From assembly GCF_000196855.1 (NCBI RefSeq), contig NC_014319.1, positions 620,001-684,000 on the forward strand: a stretch of DNA of 64,000 nucleotides, in the 5' to 3' direction. Position 1 is the first letter of the stretch. Every line of letters begins with the position of its first letter. Made by a program: the position numbers and the translations under genes. Positions 9,768 to 20,113 of the stretch are shown in pieces. Below the pieces are notes generated by a model that was not told the DNA's origin, ran no database searches, and was given only the letters and a program-made list of their open reading frames with translations. This stretch comes from Leuconostoc gasicomitatum LMG 18811. Its GTDB lineage: Bacteria > Bacillota > Bacilli > Lactobacillales > Lactobacillaceae.

Positions 9768-11237
9768 ATGGCATTTGAAAATTTAACTGAGCGTCTTTCC
9801 AAGGCGATGAAGAATCTCACTGGCCGCGGGCGTGTGAGTGAAGAGGACTTACGTGCAACCATGCGTGAAATCCGTTTAGCACTATTAGAGGCTGATGTTA
9901 ATTACGATACAGTCAAAAAATTTGTTGCTAATGTGCGTGAAAAAGCGAGTGGTGCCGATATTTTGGAAGGGTTAAATCCTGCGCAGCAAGTCGTTAAAAT
10001 TGTTAATGATGAATTAACAACAACCATGGGTGAAGAAGCAGCGCCACTGAATAAGTCACCTAAAATTCCGACAATCATTATGATGGCAGGACTTCAGGGT
10101 GCTGGAAAAACGACGACTGTCGCTAAGTTAGCTTATAAATTAAAAAAAGAAGAAAATGCGCGACCACTTTTGATTGCAGCTGATGTTTATCGACCAGCAG
10201 CAATTGATCAGTTAGAAATACTAGGTCGTGATTTAGAAATTCCAGTGTTTCAGCTTGGAACAGCCGTTAATCCACGCGAAATTGTTCGCCAAGGGTTAGC
10301 AAAAGCTGCCGAAAATAAAAATGACTATGTCTTTATTGATACGGCAGGCCGTTTACAAATTGATGATGTATTAATGCAAGAACTGAAAGATGTGGCTGAA
10401 ATTGCACATCCAGACGAAATTTTGCTGACAGTTGATGCAATGACTGGACAAAATGCTGCCGAAACCGCCAAAGGTTTCTCAGCAGCATTAGATTTAACAG
10501 GTGTTGTCTTAACAAAATTAGATGGCGATACACGAGGCGGTGCCGCACTTTCAATTCGTGATGTGACAGGGAAACCAATTAAATTCGTTGGACAAGGTGA
10601 GAAACCAACAGATTTAGATGTATTCTATCCAGACCGTATGGCTTCACGTATTTTAGGTATGGGCGATGTGCTTACATTAATTGAAAAAGCGCAACGCGAT
10701 TTTGATGAAGAAGCACAAGCTAAGCAACTTGAAAAAATGCGTCAAAACACGTTTGATTTCAACGATTTCGTTGCCCAGTTGAAACAAGTGCAAAGCATGG
10801 GCCCAATGGAAGATTTGTTAAAAATGATTCCAGGTATGGCAAACAATCCGGCTTTGGCAAATGTCAATATTGATGCAAAACAATTTTCTCATTTGGAAGC
10901 AATCGTGAATTCGATGACACCGGCTGAACGTGAAGATCCTGACTTAATCAATCCATCCCGTCGCCGCCGACTAGCAGCTGGTGCGGGACGCCCTATTATC
11001 GAAGTAAACCGTATGATCAAGCAATTTGATCAAATGCGTAAAATGATGAATCAAGCGACGAATGGTAATTTTGGTGGCATTGACAAAATGATGGGCGGGT
11101 CTGGTATGGACATGTCCTCAATGATGGGTGGCGGCGGTATGCCATCTGGAAACTTTGGCCAAAAAGTTCAAAATTTTGCTATTAAACAAGCAGCACGACG
11201 CTTACAAAAAGCAAAAAAGAAGCGTGGTAAAAAATAA
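9768..11237 (+). CDS. ffh: Signal recognition particle protein Ffh
   Basis: SRP54 GTPase that binds signal peptides and 4.5S/6S RNA for co-translational membrane targeting. The 489-residue protein has the N domain (1-95), a G domain with GLQGAGKTT (about 108-116), DTAGR and TKLDG, and a methionine-rich M domain (about 300-440). It ends in a Gly/Met-rich region and a basic tail. The frame is closed by TGA at 9741 with no alternative ATG, GTG or TTG upstream, so ATG 9768 is the start even though no Shine-Dalgarno is seen. The stop TAA overlaps the next ATG (TAATG). Confidence 0.97.
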   Translation: MAFENLTERLSKAMKNLTGRGRVSEEDLRATMREIRLALLEADVNYDTVKKFVANVREKASGADILEGLNPAQQVVKIVNDELTTTMGEEAAPLNKSPKIPTIIMMAGLQGAGKTTTVAKLAYKLKKEENARPLLIAADVYRPAAIDQLEILGRDLEIPVFQLGTAVNPREIVRQGLAKAAENKNDYVFIDTAGRLQIDDVLMQELKDVAEIAHPDEILLTVDAMTGQNAAETAKGFSAALDLTGVVLTKLDGDTRGGAALSIRDVTGKPIKFVGQGEKPTDLDVFYPDRMASRILGMGDVLTLIEKAQRDFDEEAQAKQLEKMRQNTFDFNDFVAQLKQVQSMGPMEDLLKMIPGMANNPALANVNIDAKQFSHLEAIVNSMTPAEREDPDLINPSRRRRLAAGAGRPIIEVNRMIKQFDQMRKMMNQATNGNFGGIDKMMGGSGMDMSSMMGGGGMPSGNFGQKVQNFAIKQAARRLQKAKKKRGKK

Positions 11238-11416
11238 TGCAACGGTTAGAACTTGTATTACCAGTACTCGTATTTGTTGTTATGTTAGGTGCAAATATAT
11301 TAAATGCACCAAATTTATCGATACCTATCGTGTTACTGGCAGTCGTTTCAGCAGCAGTACCGAGCATCATTATTTTTGGATTGATTAAATTCTTAGAATG
11401 GTGGATAAAGCGTTAA
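11237..11416 (+). CDS. 59-residue two-span membrane protein overlapping ffh stop
   Basis: Small ORF whose ATG shares one base with the ffh stop codon (TAATG), an arrangement that usually means translational coupling. The product has two hydrophobic segments (about residues 5-23 and 28-50) and a short aromatic, basic end (FLEWWIKR). No family is recognised. Because it is co-translated with the SRP GTPase and is itself a membrane protein, a link to membrane insertion is conceivable, but that is speculation. No signal peptide or cysteine is present. Confidence 0.65.
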   Translation: MQRLELVLPVLVFVVMLGANILNAPNLSIPIVLLAVVSAAVPSIIIFGLIKFLEWWIKR

Positions 11417-11480
11417 CTATATGCGTGACAGACTATACTGTGTTGTTGTACATGAATTGGTTTGAAATCAAAGGAGAAAT

Positions 11481-12284
11481 ATGTCAATTAAATTGATTGC
11501 ATCAGATTTAGATGCGACTTTTCTAAAAAATGATAAAACATTTAACGAAGTATTATTTCAAGAAGTGCTTGATAAATTGCATGCACAAGGTGGTCAGTTT
11601 GTTGTTGCAACTGGTAATCATGTTCAAAAAGTACGTGATTACTTTAAAAATTTTTCCGGTCAGTATCAGTTAATTGCTAACAATGGGGCAGAAGTTATTT
11701 TAGATGGTGAACTGATGCACGTTTGGTCAGTTTCTGCAGATGTTCCAGCAGTTGTTGATAATTTGGCTAATAAATATAAAGCGGAATTACAGTTAGGTGT
11801 ATCTTTTGTTGCTGCAAACAAAGCCTTTATGATTGTTAAGAACCCCAATGATGAGCATCTTGATTTTGCCAAAAAATATTTTGAAAATCTGACATTGATT
11901 AATTCTGTAACTGAAATTAATGAACCTATTTTAAAAGTATCATTAGTTTTGCCGCGTTTGGAATATGAATTTATGCGTGAAATTAAATTATTACTTGGCA
12001 ATAAAGTACATGTGACAACTTCAGGTTATGGGGCAATTGATATTGTCAATCCAAATGTCAACAAGGCTAATGCTCTAACTTATATTGCAGAAACATTAAA
12101 TGTCAAGCCATCTGAAATTATGGCCTTTGGTGATGGTTTAAATGATTTAGAAATGTTAGAGTATGTCGGTCAACCTTTTGCTATGACGAATTCTGATGAA
12201 GAGCTTTTTCAACATGATTTTGCACGTAGTGTGACGGATAATGATAACGATGGCGTCTTGAAAACAATCCTTGAAAAATTATAA
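11481..12284 (+). CDS. Cof-type HAD-superfamily sugar-phosphatase-like hydrolase
   Basis: Predicted phosphatase of the Cof/YidA subgroup, members of which hydrolyse sugar phosphates or FMN and PLP. The 267-residue protein has HAD motif I as SDLDATF (Asp9 nucleophile, Asp11; the usual DGT is DAT here), a C2-type cap in the middle and motif IV GDGLND (about 217-222). AAAGGAGAA just upstream of the ATG fixes the start. It is monocistronic, with a terminator after it. The substrate cannot be told from sequence. Confidence 0.9.
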   Translation: MSIKLIASDLDATFLKNDKTFNEVLFQEVLDKLHAQGGQFVVATGNHVQKVRDYFKNFSGQYQLIANNGAEVILDGELMHVWSVSADVPAVVDNLANKYKAELQLGVSFVAANKAFMIVKNPNDEHLDFAKKYFENLTLINSVTEINEPILKVSLVLPRLEYEFMREIKLLLGNKVHVTTSGYGAIDIVNPNVNKANALTYIAETLNVKPSEIMAFGDGLNDLEMLEYVGQPFAMTNSDEELFQHDFARSVTDNDNDGVLKTILEKL

Positions 12285-12311
12285 CACGCAAATTTTGGTG
12301 TTTTTTTTTTG
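12284..12311 (+). terminator. Rho-independent terminator after the HAD gene
   Basis: AACAC and GTGTT flank a CAAA/TTTG inner stem and are followed by a run of ten T. It starts at the stop codon of the HAD hydrolase gene. Confidence 0.75.
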
Positions 12312-12329
12312 ACTAAAAATTAAAAAGAC

Positions 12330-12358
12330 TTGTAATTTATTTTCATTCGTTATATACT
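12330..12358 (+). promoter_or_regulatory. Promoter of the FMN reductase gene
   Basis: TTGTAA (12330-12335), 17-base spacer, TATACT (12353-12358), located 33 bases before the start codon of the next gene. A small inverted repeat, CTTACTATTAGTAAG, follows the -10 and would sit at the 5' end of the transcript. Confidence 0.75.
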
Positions 12359-12391
12359 TACTATTAGTAAGAGAAAAGGAAGAATTAAATT

Positions 12392-12937
12392 ATGACAAAA
12401 TATGGTGTTCTAGTAGGTTCTATTAGAAAGAATTCGTATTCACAAGGTGTAGCAGAAGCACTAGTTGCTGGTTTACCGGATGATGCCGAGGTAACATACA
12501 TCAATATTAGTGAGTTACCATTGTATAGTCAGGACTATGATGCACAGTCACCTGAATCTTATGATGTCTTTCGCTCAGAGATTGCTAAACAAGACGCATT
12601 TATTTTCGTAACACCAGAACATAATCGTAGTATTTCAGCTGCTTTGAAAAATGCATTAGATGTTGGTTCACGTCCTTGGGGTGAAAGTGTTTGGACTGGA
12701 AAACCAGCATTAGTGGCATCACAATCAATATCAGGTATATCTGGTGTGCTAGCACACCATGTGTTACGACAATCATTAGTATTTTTAGATATGCCAACAA
12801 TGCAACAACCTGAATTGTATATTGGAAACGTTCAGTCTCTTGCAGATGACTCAGGTCATATAACAAATCCTGATACAAAAGCATTTCTTGGTGATGCCGC
12901 CCAGAAGTTTGTATCATTTGCAAATAAGTTTGAATAA
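12392..12937 (+). CDS. NADPH-dependent FMN reductase (flavodoxin-like)
   Basis: Predicted flavin or quinone reductase of the NADPH-dependent FMN reductase / azoreductase family. The 181-residue protein has the phosphate-binding loop GSIRKNS (9-15) and the flavin motif TPEHNRSISAALKNALD, the usual TPEYN-x-S-x-P-x-x-LKN-A-D signature. Full family length. It has its own promoter and is followed by a gap of about 250 bases that contains a strong terminator, so it is monocistronic. The physiological acceptor is unknown; stress defence or quinone reduction is the common role. Confidence 0.9.
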   Translation: MTKYGVLVGSIRKNSYSQGVAEALVAGLPDDAEVTYINISELPLYSQDYDAQSPESYDVFRSEIAKQDAFIFVTPEHNRSISAALKNALDVGSRPWGESVWTGKPALVASQSISGISGVLAHHVLRQSLVFLDMPTMQQPELYIGNVQSLADDSGHITNPDTKAFLGDAAQKFVSFANKFE

Positions 12938-13034
12938 GAAATATCATATAAATTAACTTTTTAAAATTTTGCATAACAGTGTGATAAAAGAATAGATTAC
13001 AATGCACAGTTGCTAATGCTTAATAGTGGTACAT

Positions 13035-13074
13035 AAACTTTGATAATGGGAAAATCCTATATCAAAGTTTTTTA
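13035..13074 (+). terminator. Strong Rho-independent terminator before the beta-glucoside operon
   Basis: Perfect 11-bp stem AAACTTTGATA/TATCAAAGTTT with a 14-base loop, followed by TTT. It lies about 100 bases after the FMN reductase stop and insulates the PTS operon. The rest of the gap 12938-13190 holds no convincing ORF. Confidence 0.85.
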
Positions 13075-13140
13075 ATTTCATCATTTTTAAGTGATAAAGA
13101 TGGTTATTTCCGCAAGTATGTGGCAAATAAGCAAATGGAT

Positions 13141-13155
13141 ATGTAAGCGCTTTCT
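13141..13155 (+). promoter_or_regulatory. cre site (CcpA) before the beta-glucoside operon
   Basis: ATGTAAGCGCTTTCT matches the full cre consensus WTGNAANCGNWNNCW. It lies 36-50 bases before the GH1 start codon, where CcpA-HPr(Ser-P) would block transcription, indicating glucose repression of the PTS operon. Confidence 0.8.
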
Positions 13156-13187
13156 TGATAAGATATAGATACTAAAAGGAGGAATAA

Positions 13188-14627
<1,440 letters not shown>

Positions 14628-14642
14628 AAAAGGAAAATTATT

Positions 14643-14957
14643 ATGAAAAAAGCATTGATTATTTGCGCCGCAGGTATGTCATCATCAATGATGGCAAAAA
14701 AAACAACTGATTATTTTAAAGAACAGCATAAAGACATCGAAATGGATGCTATTACTGCTACAGAGGGAGAAGATGCTATTCGTGCAGGCGAGTTTGATTT
14801 ATATCTAATTAGCCCCCAGACAAGTATGTATCTTGACGGCTTTCAAAAAATAGGGCAAGAAGTCGGGAAACCAGTCGTTTCGATTCCGTTTAATGCTTAT
14901 ATTCCTATTCCAATGGGTATCGAAAAAATGGCCAAATTGGTCGAGGAAAGTATTTAA
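14643..14957 (+). CDS. PTS Lac/cellobiose-family IIB component
   Basis: Phosphocarrier of the beta-glucoside PTS. The 104-residue protein begins MKKALIICAAGMSSS with the phosphorylated Cys at position 8 and the P-loop-like run that follows, as in CelA/LicB. It passes phosphate from IIA (at 16974) to the sugar carried by IIC (at 17847). The gene starts 15 bases after the GH1 stop behind AAAGGAAA. Confidence 0.95.
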   Translation: MKKALIICAAGMSSSMMAKKTTDYFKEQHKDIEMDAITATEGEDAIRAGEFDLYLISPQTSMYLDGFQKIGQEVGKPVVSIPFNAYIPIPMGIEKMAKLVEESI

Positions 14958-14979
14958 AAGTTAAGATAGTTGAGGTGTA

Positions 14980-16977
14980 ATGATGAAGGAAAGCGATTTA
15001 CTACGCTACTTATTAGAGAACCAAGAACGTTTTGTTACCAGTGAGGAATTGGCTGGTATTTTGTCATTATCGCCAAGGACTATTCGAAACTACATTAAAG
15101 TGCTAAAAACAAAATTAGTTTTACATGGTGCTGTATTAGAATCAAAGCCTAGTTTTGGTTATTGTTTGCATATTTCTCATCCAGTGACATTTGATTTATT
15201 TTTGAATAAAAATTATCAATTATCGCAGTGGCATGAAAATAATACGGAAGAAATTGATATTGCCGATCGACAAAAATATATTCTCAATAAATTAGTTATT
15301 GAGAGTAAAAAAATGTTAATAGAAGATTTAGCACAAAGATTGTTTGTTACACGATCAACGTTGTCAAAAGATTTGTCAATTATCCGCAAAAAATTGATGC
15401 CATATGCATTAACCATTGAAAACAAGCCACATAGTGGCATCTTTGTGACAGGCTTGGAGCGCAATCGACGTCATTTCATTTTAGATTATTTTTTTACTCA
15501 TAATGATAATTCTTTTCAACATTATATGGAAAATAAATCATTTTTTAAGAAAATAAGCTTTGATCAAATTACAATTATTGTGCTTGATGAATGTCGTGAA
15601 TCAGGGATTTATTTGACGGATTTCACAATTCAAAATATTGTGTTATATATTGCGCTGAGTGTGCAACGTATGGCCGGTGGATTTGAATTACAACCAGTTG
15701 ATTTTGATGATAGTTTGGAAACACGCCAAGTATATACTGTGGCAGAAAATATTATTCATCGTTTGGAAAATAGTTACCACCTGAAGGTGCCCAAAAGTGA
15801 AGTAGCCTATTTAACAATTCAATTGTTAGCTAAAGGAAAAAACATTAATGTTACAAACGATGAAGCTTTACATGAAGATTTAGATTTTGTACTACAACAA
15901 ATTGAAGAGGCAACTGGTTGCCCAATATCTCAGGATTATGATCTTAAAAAGAATTTAATTGCACACTTGAAACCCATGATTGTTAGACTTGAACAGGGGT
16001 TGCAACTCAAAAATCCGTTGCTACAAGAAATAAAAGCAAATTATTCTCATTACTTCTCAGATGTTAAACGATATGTGCATTTGTCGCGCTATTTATCTAA
16101 ATTTGATATCAATGATGATGAAATCGCGTATCTTGCATTGCATCTTATGGCTGCAGCTGAAAAATACCGAGATTTGAATAAACCTAAAGTTTTACTGATA
16201 TGCGCGACTGGTTATGGGTCAGCACAATTGTTAAATAACCGTCTTGAAAAAGAGTTTGGGAAACAATTAAATATTATTGGTATTAAGGGATATTATGAGA
16301 TTGATGATGCGGCATTAAATGGTGTTGATATTATTATTAGCACAATTGATTTATCAACACAGGTTTTTAAAATACCCGTTGTTCAAGTGAGTGTTTTCTT
16401 GACAGAAAACGATATTAAAAAGTTAGGACATTTTTTAAATAATTTAAATGATAATTCGCGTCAATTGAGCAGTGTAACGACTAAGGATGTGACTAACAGT
16501 CAGTCAACAAATTATTTCGATCAATTTACGGATGTCTCACGTTTTAAAATTTGGCGAGTACCCACTGATCGAGAAGATGTTTTAAATCAATTAAGTGATA
16601 TGCTTTTGACAGATGAGCCAGCAGAATTTAAACAAGAACTACTAGATCAAATTGATCAACGTGAATTACTCAGCGCTATAACATTTAATGATGTGATTGC
16701 AGTACCTCATCCAGCAAGAGCAATGAGCAAAGTACCTAAAATTGCCATCGGCGTTATCCCAGCAGGTTTAAAATGGTCACATTCATATCCAAATATTAAA
16801 CTGGTTTTTCTTTTATCGCCATCCTATTTAAACAATCAGGGGTTAATGGCAATAACGCAAACTATCGTACATTTAGTAGACAATACAACACAACAAGCAG
16901 ATTTAGTGGTAACTAAAAATTTTTCTGATTTTCGACAAAAATTTATACTGTTTATGAAGGGCGGTAAAAGTAAATGA
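14980..16977 (+). CDS. LicR/ManR-type PRD transcriptional activator
   Basis: Regulator of the adjacent PTS operon, controlled by PTS phosphorylation. The 665-residue protein has two N-terminal helix-turn-helix domains (about 1-70 and 85-160), two PRD domains (about 185-290 and 300-395), a IIB-like domain with Cys at about 408 (LLICATGYGSAQ) and a C-terminal IIA-fructose/mannitol-like domain with His at about 577 (VIAVPHPARA). This is the LicR/MtlR activator layout rather than the RNA-binding BglG layout. Unusually, it lies inside the operon between IIB and IIA, and overlaps IIA by four bases (ATGA). Confidence 0.92.
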   Translation: MMKESDLLRYLLENQERFVTSEELAGILSLSPRTIRNYIKVLKTKLVLHGAVLESKPSFGYCLHISHPVTFDLFLNKNYQLSQWHENNTEEIDIADRQKYILNKLVIESKKMLIEDLAQRLFVTRSTLSKDLSIIRKKLMPYALTIENKPHSGIFVTGLERNRRHFILDYFFTHNDNSFQHYMENKSFFKKISFDQITIIVLDECRESGIYLTDFTIQNIVLYIALSVQRMAGGFELQPVDFDDSLETRQVYTVAENIIHRLENSYHLKVPKSEVAYLTIQLLAKGKNINVTNDEALHEDLDFVLQQIEEATGCPISQDYDLKKNLIAHLKPMIVRLEQGLQLKNPLLQEIKANYSHYFSDVKRYVHLSRYLSKFDINDDEIAYLALHLMAAAEKYRDLNKPKVLLICATGYGSAQLLNNRLEKEFGKQLNIIGIKGYYEIDDAALNGVDIIISTIDLSTQVFKIPVVQVSVFLTENDIKKLGHFLNNLNDNSRQLSSVTTKDVTNSQSTNYFDQFTDVSRFKIWRVPTDREDVLNQLSDMLLTDEPAEFKQELLDQIDQRELLSAITFNDVIAVPHPARAMSKVPKIAIGVIPAGLKWSHSYPNIKLVFLLSPSYLNNQGLMAITQTIVHLVDNTTQQADLVVTKNFSDFRQKFILFMKGGKSK

Positions 16978-17339
16978 ATTCTGAAGAAATTCAAGTGATC
17001 GCGTTTGAAATTATTTTACATAGTGGTAATTCCCGTACAAATGTTCATGAAGCATTTTCAGCAATGCGTCTTAAAAACTTCAAGTTATCTGAACAAAAAT
17101 TGCAAGATGCTAATACCGAACTGCTATTGGCGCATAAATCACAAACAAAATTACTTCAAACCTATGCGGCAGGAACCAAAATTGATATGGAAATTATTTT
17201 GGTTCATGCGCAAGATCATTTGATGACAACAATGACTTTGAGAGAAATGGCCATTGAAATGCAACATTTATACAAGGAGGTGAAGCAAATTGAAGGCAGC
17301 AGTCAATCAACGACGAGAGAGAGCCCAGTCGAAAGATAA
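16974..17339 (+). CDS. PTS Lac/cellobiose-family IIA component
   Basis: Accepts phosphate from HPr and donates it to the IIB protein. The 121-residue protein has the diagnostic HAQDHLMT with His78 (phosphorylation site, the same position as in lactococcal IIA-Lac) and Asp81 (metal ligand), and an all-helical pattern. It overlaps the regulator by four bases, and its last 50 bases overlap the next gene, which starts in another frame. Confidence 0.95.
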   Translation: MNSEEIQVIAFEIILHSGNSRTNVHEAFSAMRLKNFKLSEQKLQDANTELLLAHKSQTKLLQTYAAGTKIDMEIILVHAQDHLMTTMTLREMAIEMQHLYKEVKQIEGSSQSTTRESPVER

Positions 17340-17844
17340 ACAACTAGCGGTTACAGTTGAAAAAAATCGTCAAGACATGAGTCTTAAAAGTATGCAATTT
17401 AATCGTTTTATGTTGATTCGTTATGCCACTGCGTTATTTTTCTTTGTTAATTTATATTGGGCGTTAATTATGCGCCATACGTGGGTAGTTATAATACCCT
17501 TAGCCGTCATGTTCGTGTCTGGATTTGCTATTGTAGAACAAATTAAATTGTTTGGACAGCATACAAATCAATTAATCTTTTCAAAATTATTTTTTAGAAC
17601 ACAATTAGCCGTCAATGTTGCTCTGATGATTAGTACAATGACACCATTATTTGCATCACTATTTCAATTTGTAAATAATACGAATCAAAATCGATACATT
17701 GTTCTAGTTATCTTGTTACTTGGTTTTGGAGTCATTCTTTTTGTTAACAAAAGGCTTACTTTGATTGCAAGTAATCATGATAAGTACTATTCGCGCTTGG
17801 TAGCATATCAAGCCATTCTTAAAAAAAATAAGGGGATGAAATAG
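17290..17844 (+). CDS. Unknown four-span membrane protein in PTS operon
   Basis: The 184-residue product has a basic N-terminus (about 1-40) and four hydrophobic segments (about 42-60, 62-85, 98-124 and 133-152). The start is TTG: a perfect AAGGAGG at 17274-17280 lies nine bases before it, inside the IIA gene, so the 50-base overlap looks genuine. No family is recognised. Its place between IIA and IIC suggests a part in sugar uptake or in handling the permease, but nothing in the sequence shows catalysis or transport. Confidence 0.75.
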   Translation: MKAAVNQRRERAQSKDKQLAVTVEKNRQDMSLKSMQFNRFMLIRYATALFFFVNLYWALIMRHTWVVIIPLAVMFVSGFAIVEQIKLFGQHTNQLIFSKLFFRTQLAVNVALMISTMTPLFASLFQFVNNTNQNRYIVLVILLLGFGVILFVNKRLTLIASNHDKYYSRLVAYQAILKKNKGMK

Positions 17845-17846
17845 TT

Positions 17847-19193
17847 ATGGAAAATGGACGTTTATTTAATATCTTACAAAAAGTGTTACTAAAGCCAATG
17901 ACCAAAATAGCGCAATACAGAATTGTTCGCGCAATTATGGCAGCAGGAATGGCTTCTATTCCATTTACAATTGTTGGATCAATGATACTAGTTTTGAATA
18001 TATTGCCTACTGTATTTCCTTTTCTAACTGATTTTTTCAATGCCACATTCTTTAAATTTAGTGATCTTTATATGATTGCTAACACAGCAACTATGGGTAT
18101 TTTGGCGATGTACTTTAGTTTAGCCATTGGATTTGAATTAACCCGTATTATTCAAGCAGAAGATAAATTGAAAGTTGCACCGTTAAATGGCGCATTCTTG
18201 TCATTATTTGCTTTCTTCATGTGTTTGCCTGAATTAGTAATGAAGGGCGGTAAAATTGTCCTAGTGAATTCTATTACTGCTAATGAAAAAGTTATCAATG
18301 GATTTAGAATGACTAGCACTATTGATAGAATTGGTACTAGTGGCATTTTCACGGCTATTATTATGGCAATTTTGGCAGTGTGGTTATATACTTTCTGTGT
18401 TAAGCACAATTGGACAATCAAAATGCCTGATGCTGTACCTGAAGGGGTATCTCGATCTTTTACTGCTTTAATTCCAACGTTTGTGATTGCCCTTGTTGTA
18501 CTAGCTATCAATGGGGGATTGGTACTCCTTGGAACTGACATTTTTAAAATGATTGCCATTCCATTTAGTTTCGTTACAAGCATGACTAGTACTTGGTTAG
18601 GTGTTATGGTTATTGAATTCCTAATTCATGCACTCTGGATTGTGGGTATACATGGTGCGAACATTATTTCTGCATTTATTACACCTATTTTCTTAGCCAA
18701 TATGGTAGCAAATTCGCATGGTGCGAACATACCATTTGCTGGAGAATTTAATAATTCGTTTGCAATTTTAGGTGGATCAGGAGCAACATTAGGTTTGTGT
18801 ATATTTATTGCTTTGCTTGCACGATCCGAGCAACTAAAAGTATTAGGACGCGCTTCAATTGTACCGTCGCTATTTAATATTAATGAACCACTAATATTTG
18901 GTTTGCCTATTGTCTATAATCCTTATCTGGCTATTCCATTTTTCTTGGCACCAATGGTTACCGCATCAGTTGCTTACGCGGCAATTAATTTCCACTTTAT
19001 TCGACCTATTGTTATTCAGGCACCGTGGCCATCACCAGCCGGAATAGGTGCTTTCATCAGTACTGTTGATTGGCGGGCGTCAGTATTAGCCATACTTTGT
19101 GTTATCATTGCCTTTCTAATCTACCTGCCTTTCATCAAAATATATGATACAAAATTGTATCATGATGAGCAAGGAATACCTACTAAAAGTTAA
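17847..19193 (+). CDS. PTS Lac/cellobiose-family IIC permease
   Basis: Membrane channel and sugar-binding component of the beta-glucoside PTS. The 448-residue protein has about ten hydrophobic segments and the EIIC motifs of the CelB/LicC group: the HALWIVGIHGANI segment (about 257-269) and NINEPLIFGLPIVYNP (about 347-362). It starts two bases after the unknown membrane protein. Sequence resemblance and the GH1 partner point to cellobiose or aryl-beta-glucosides rather than lactose. Confidence 0.94.
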   Translation: MENGRLFNILQKVLLKPMTKIAQYRIVRAIMAAGMASIPFTIVGSMILVLNILPTVFPFLTDFFNATFFKFSDLYMIANTATMGILAMYFSLAIGFELTRIIQAEDKLKVAPLNGAFLSLFAFFMCLPELVMKGGKIVLVNSITANEKVINGFRMTSTIDRIGTSGIFTAIIMAILAVWLYTFCVKHNWTIKMPDAVPEGVSRSFTALIPTFVIALVVLAINGGLVLLGTDIFKMIAIPFSFVTSMTSTWLGVMVIEFLIHALWIVGIHGANIISAFITPIFLANMVANSHGANIPFAGEFNNSFAILGGSGATLGLCIFIALLARSEQLKVLGRASIVPSLFNINEPLIFGLPIVYNPYLAIPFFLAPMVTASVAYAAINFHFIRPIVIQAPWPSPAGIGAFISTVDWRASVLAILCVIIAFLIYLPFIKIYDTKLYHDEQGIPTKS

Positions 19194-19258
19194 AATAAAG
19201 TCATTGTATGACAACAGATTTATTTTATTTGTTACAATGTTTTGAAGGAGTAACAACA

Positions 19259-20110
19259 ATGATAAAAAAAGATGGTCATACACATACACAATTCTCACAT
19301 CATGGATCTCATGAACCATTAGATGATTATATTGAGCGGGCAATTTCATTAGGATTCACAGAATACGTGGTAACCGAGCACGCACCATTACCCACAATGT
19401 TTTTAGAGCATTTCACAGGGCCAAGTGAGGCACGTCACGGTTCGGCAATGTTGATCACCGAATTAGCAGCGTACCAAAAAGAAGTTAACCGTGTTCAGTT
19501 AAAATATGCTGATCAAATTGACATCAAAAGTGGTTTTGAACTCGACTATTTAGAAAACTATGAGACAGAATTACGACAATTTATACTCATGCAAGCAGAC
19601 TGGCTAGATGAAGTAGTTGTATCAGTTCATTTTTTGCCAAACCATGATAAGTTAGTTGCACCAATTGATTTTGATCCAGAGACGTTAGCAAAGTACTTTC
19701 CTGATATTCATAGTTTGCCACAAACTGTATTTAAAAACTATTTTAATACAGTGCAAAAAAGTGTACGTTTTGCGGCAACTTTACCAAATGACATTGTCAT
19801 TAGAATTGGACATATGACGTTAATTCGAAAGTACCAAAAATATTTTAATCTGCCAAAATTTGATGTTGATAATCAATTGCGAATTGATGATCTGTTAATG
19901 CAAATTAAAAATGATCATTTTCAACTTGACTATAATGCGGCTGGACTTATGAAACCTTATAATGGTGAAACTTATCCAACCCTTGATATTGTTCAAAAAG
20001 CAAATGATCTAGGGATTGAATTAGTTTATGGTTCTGATGCACACGAGGTGAGTGCTGTTGGCCAATTCTATAATATGACTGTATCTGATACTTTAAAAAA
20101 CGAAAAATAA
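19259..20110 (+). CDS. hisK: Histidinol-phosphatase (PHP family, HisK/HisJ)
   Basis: Removes phosphate from histidinol phosphate, the step between HisC and HisD. The 283-residue protein opens with the PHP motif DGHTHTQFS (metal-binding His7 and His9), followed by TEHAPLP and, near the end, YGSDAH. ATG 19259 is chosen over the longer frame from 19208 because GAAGGAG lies just upstream of it and the family begins at the DGHTH motif. A probable -10 box TACAAT is at 19233-19238. It lies upstream of the T-box, so it is transcribed separately from the rest of the his genes and is not under that T-box. Confidence 0.93.
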   Translation: MIKKDGHTHTQFSHHGSHEPLDDYIERAISLGFTEYVVTEHAPLPTMFLEHFTGPSEARHGSAMLITELAAYQKEVNRVQLKYADQIDIKSGFELDYLENYETELRQFILMQADWLDEVVVSVHFLPNHDKLVAPIDFDPETLAKYFPDIHSLPQTVFKNYFNTVQKSVRFAATLPNDIVIRIGHMTLIRKYQKYFNLPKFDVDNQLRIDDLLMQIKNDHFQLDYNAAGLMKPYNGETYPTLDIVQKANDLGIELVYGSDAHEVSAVGQFYNMTVSDTLKNEK

Positions 20111-20113
20111 GTA

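Noticed and set aside
9657-9862. Minus-strand ORF across the ylxM-ffh gap
   Set aside because: Low-complexity, hydrophobic and Cys/Tyr-rich translation of the antisense strand; no start signal.
11128-11388. 86-codon plus-strand ORF over the ffh end
   Set aside because: Out of frame with ffh, with no ribosome site; the hydrophobic gene in the neighbouring frame (11237-11416) explains the region.
12600-13007. Minus-strand 135-codon ORF opposite the FMN reductase
   Set aside because: Shadow of the reductase gene, with unlikely composition and no ribosome site.
19208-19258. Longer N-terminus for the histidinol-phosphatase
   Set aside because: The extra residues contain the promoter-like TACAAT and lie before a good ribosome site; the family starts at the DGHTH motif.
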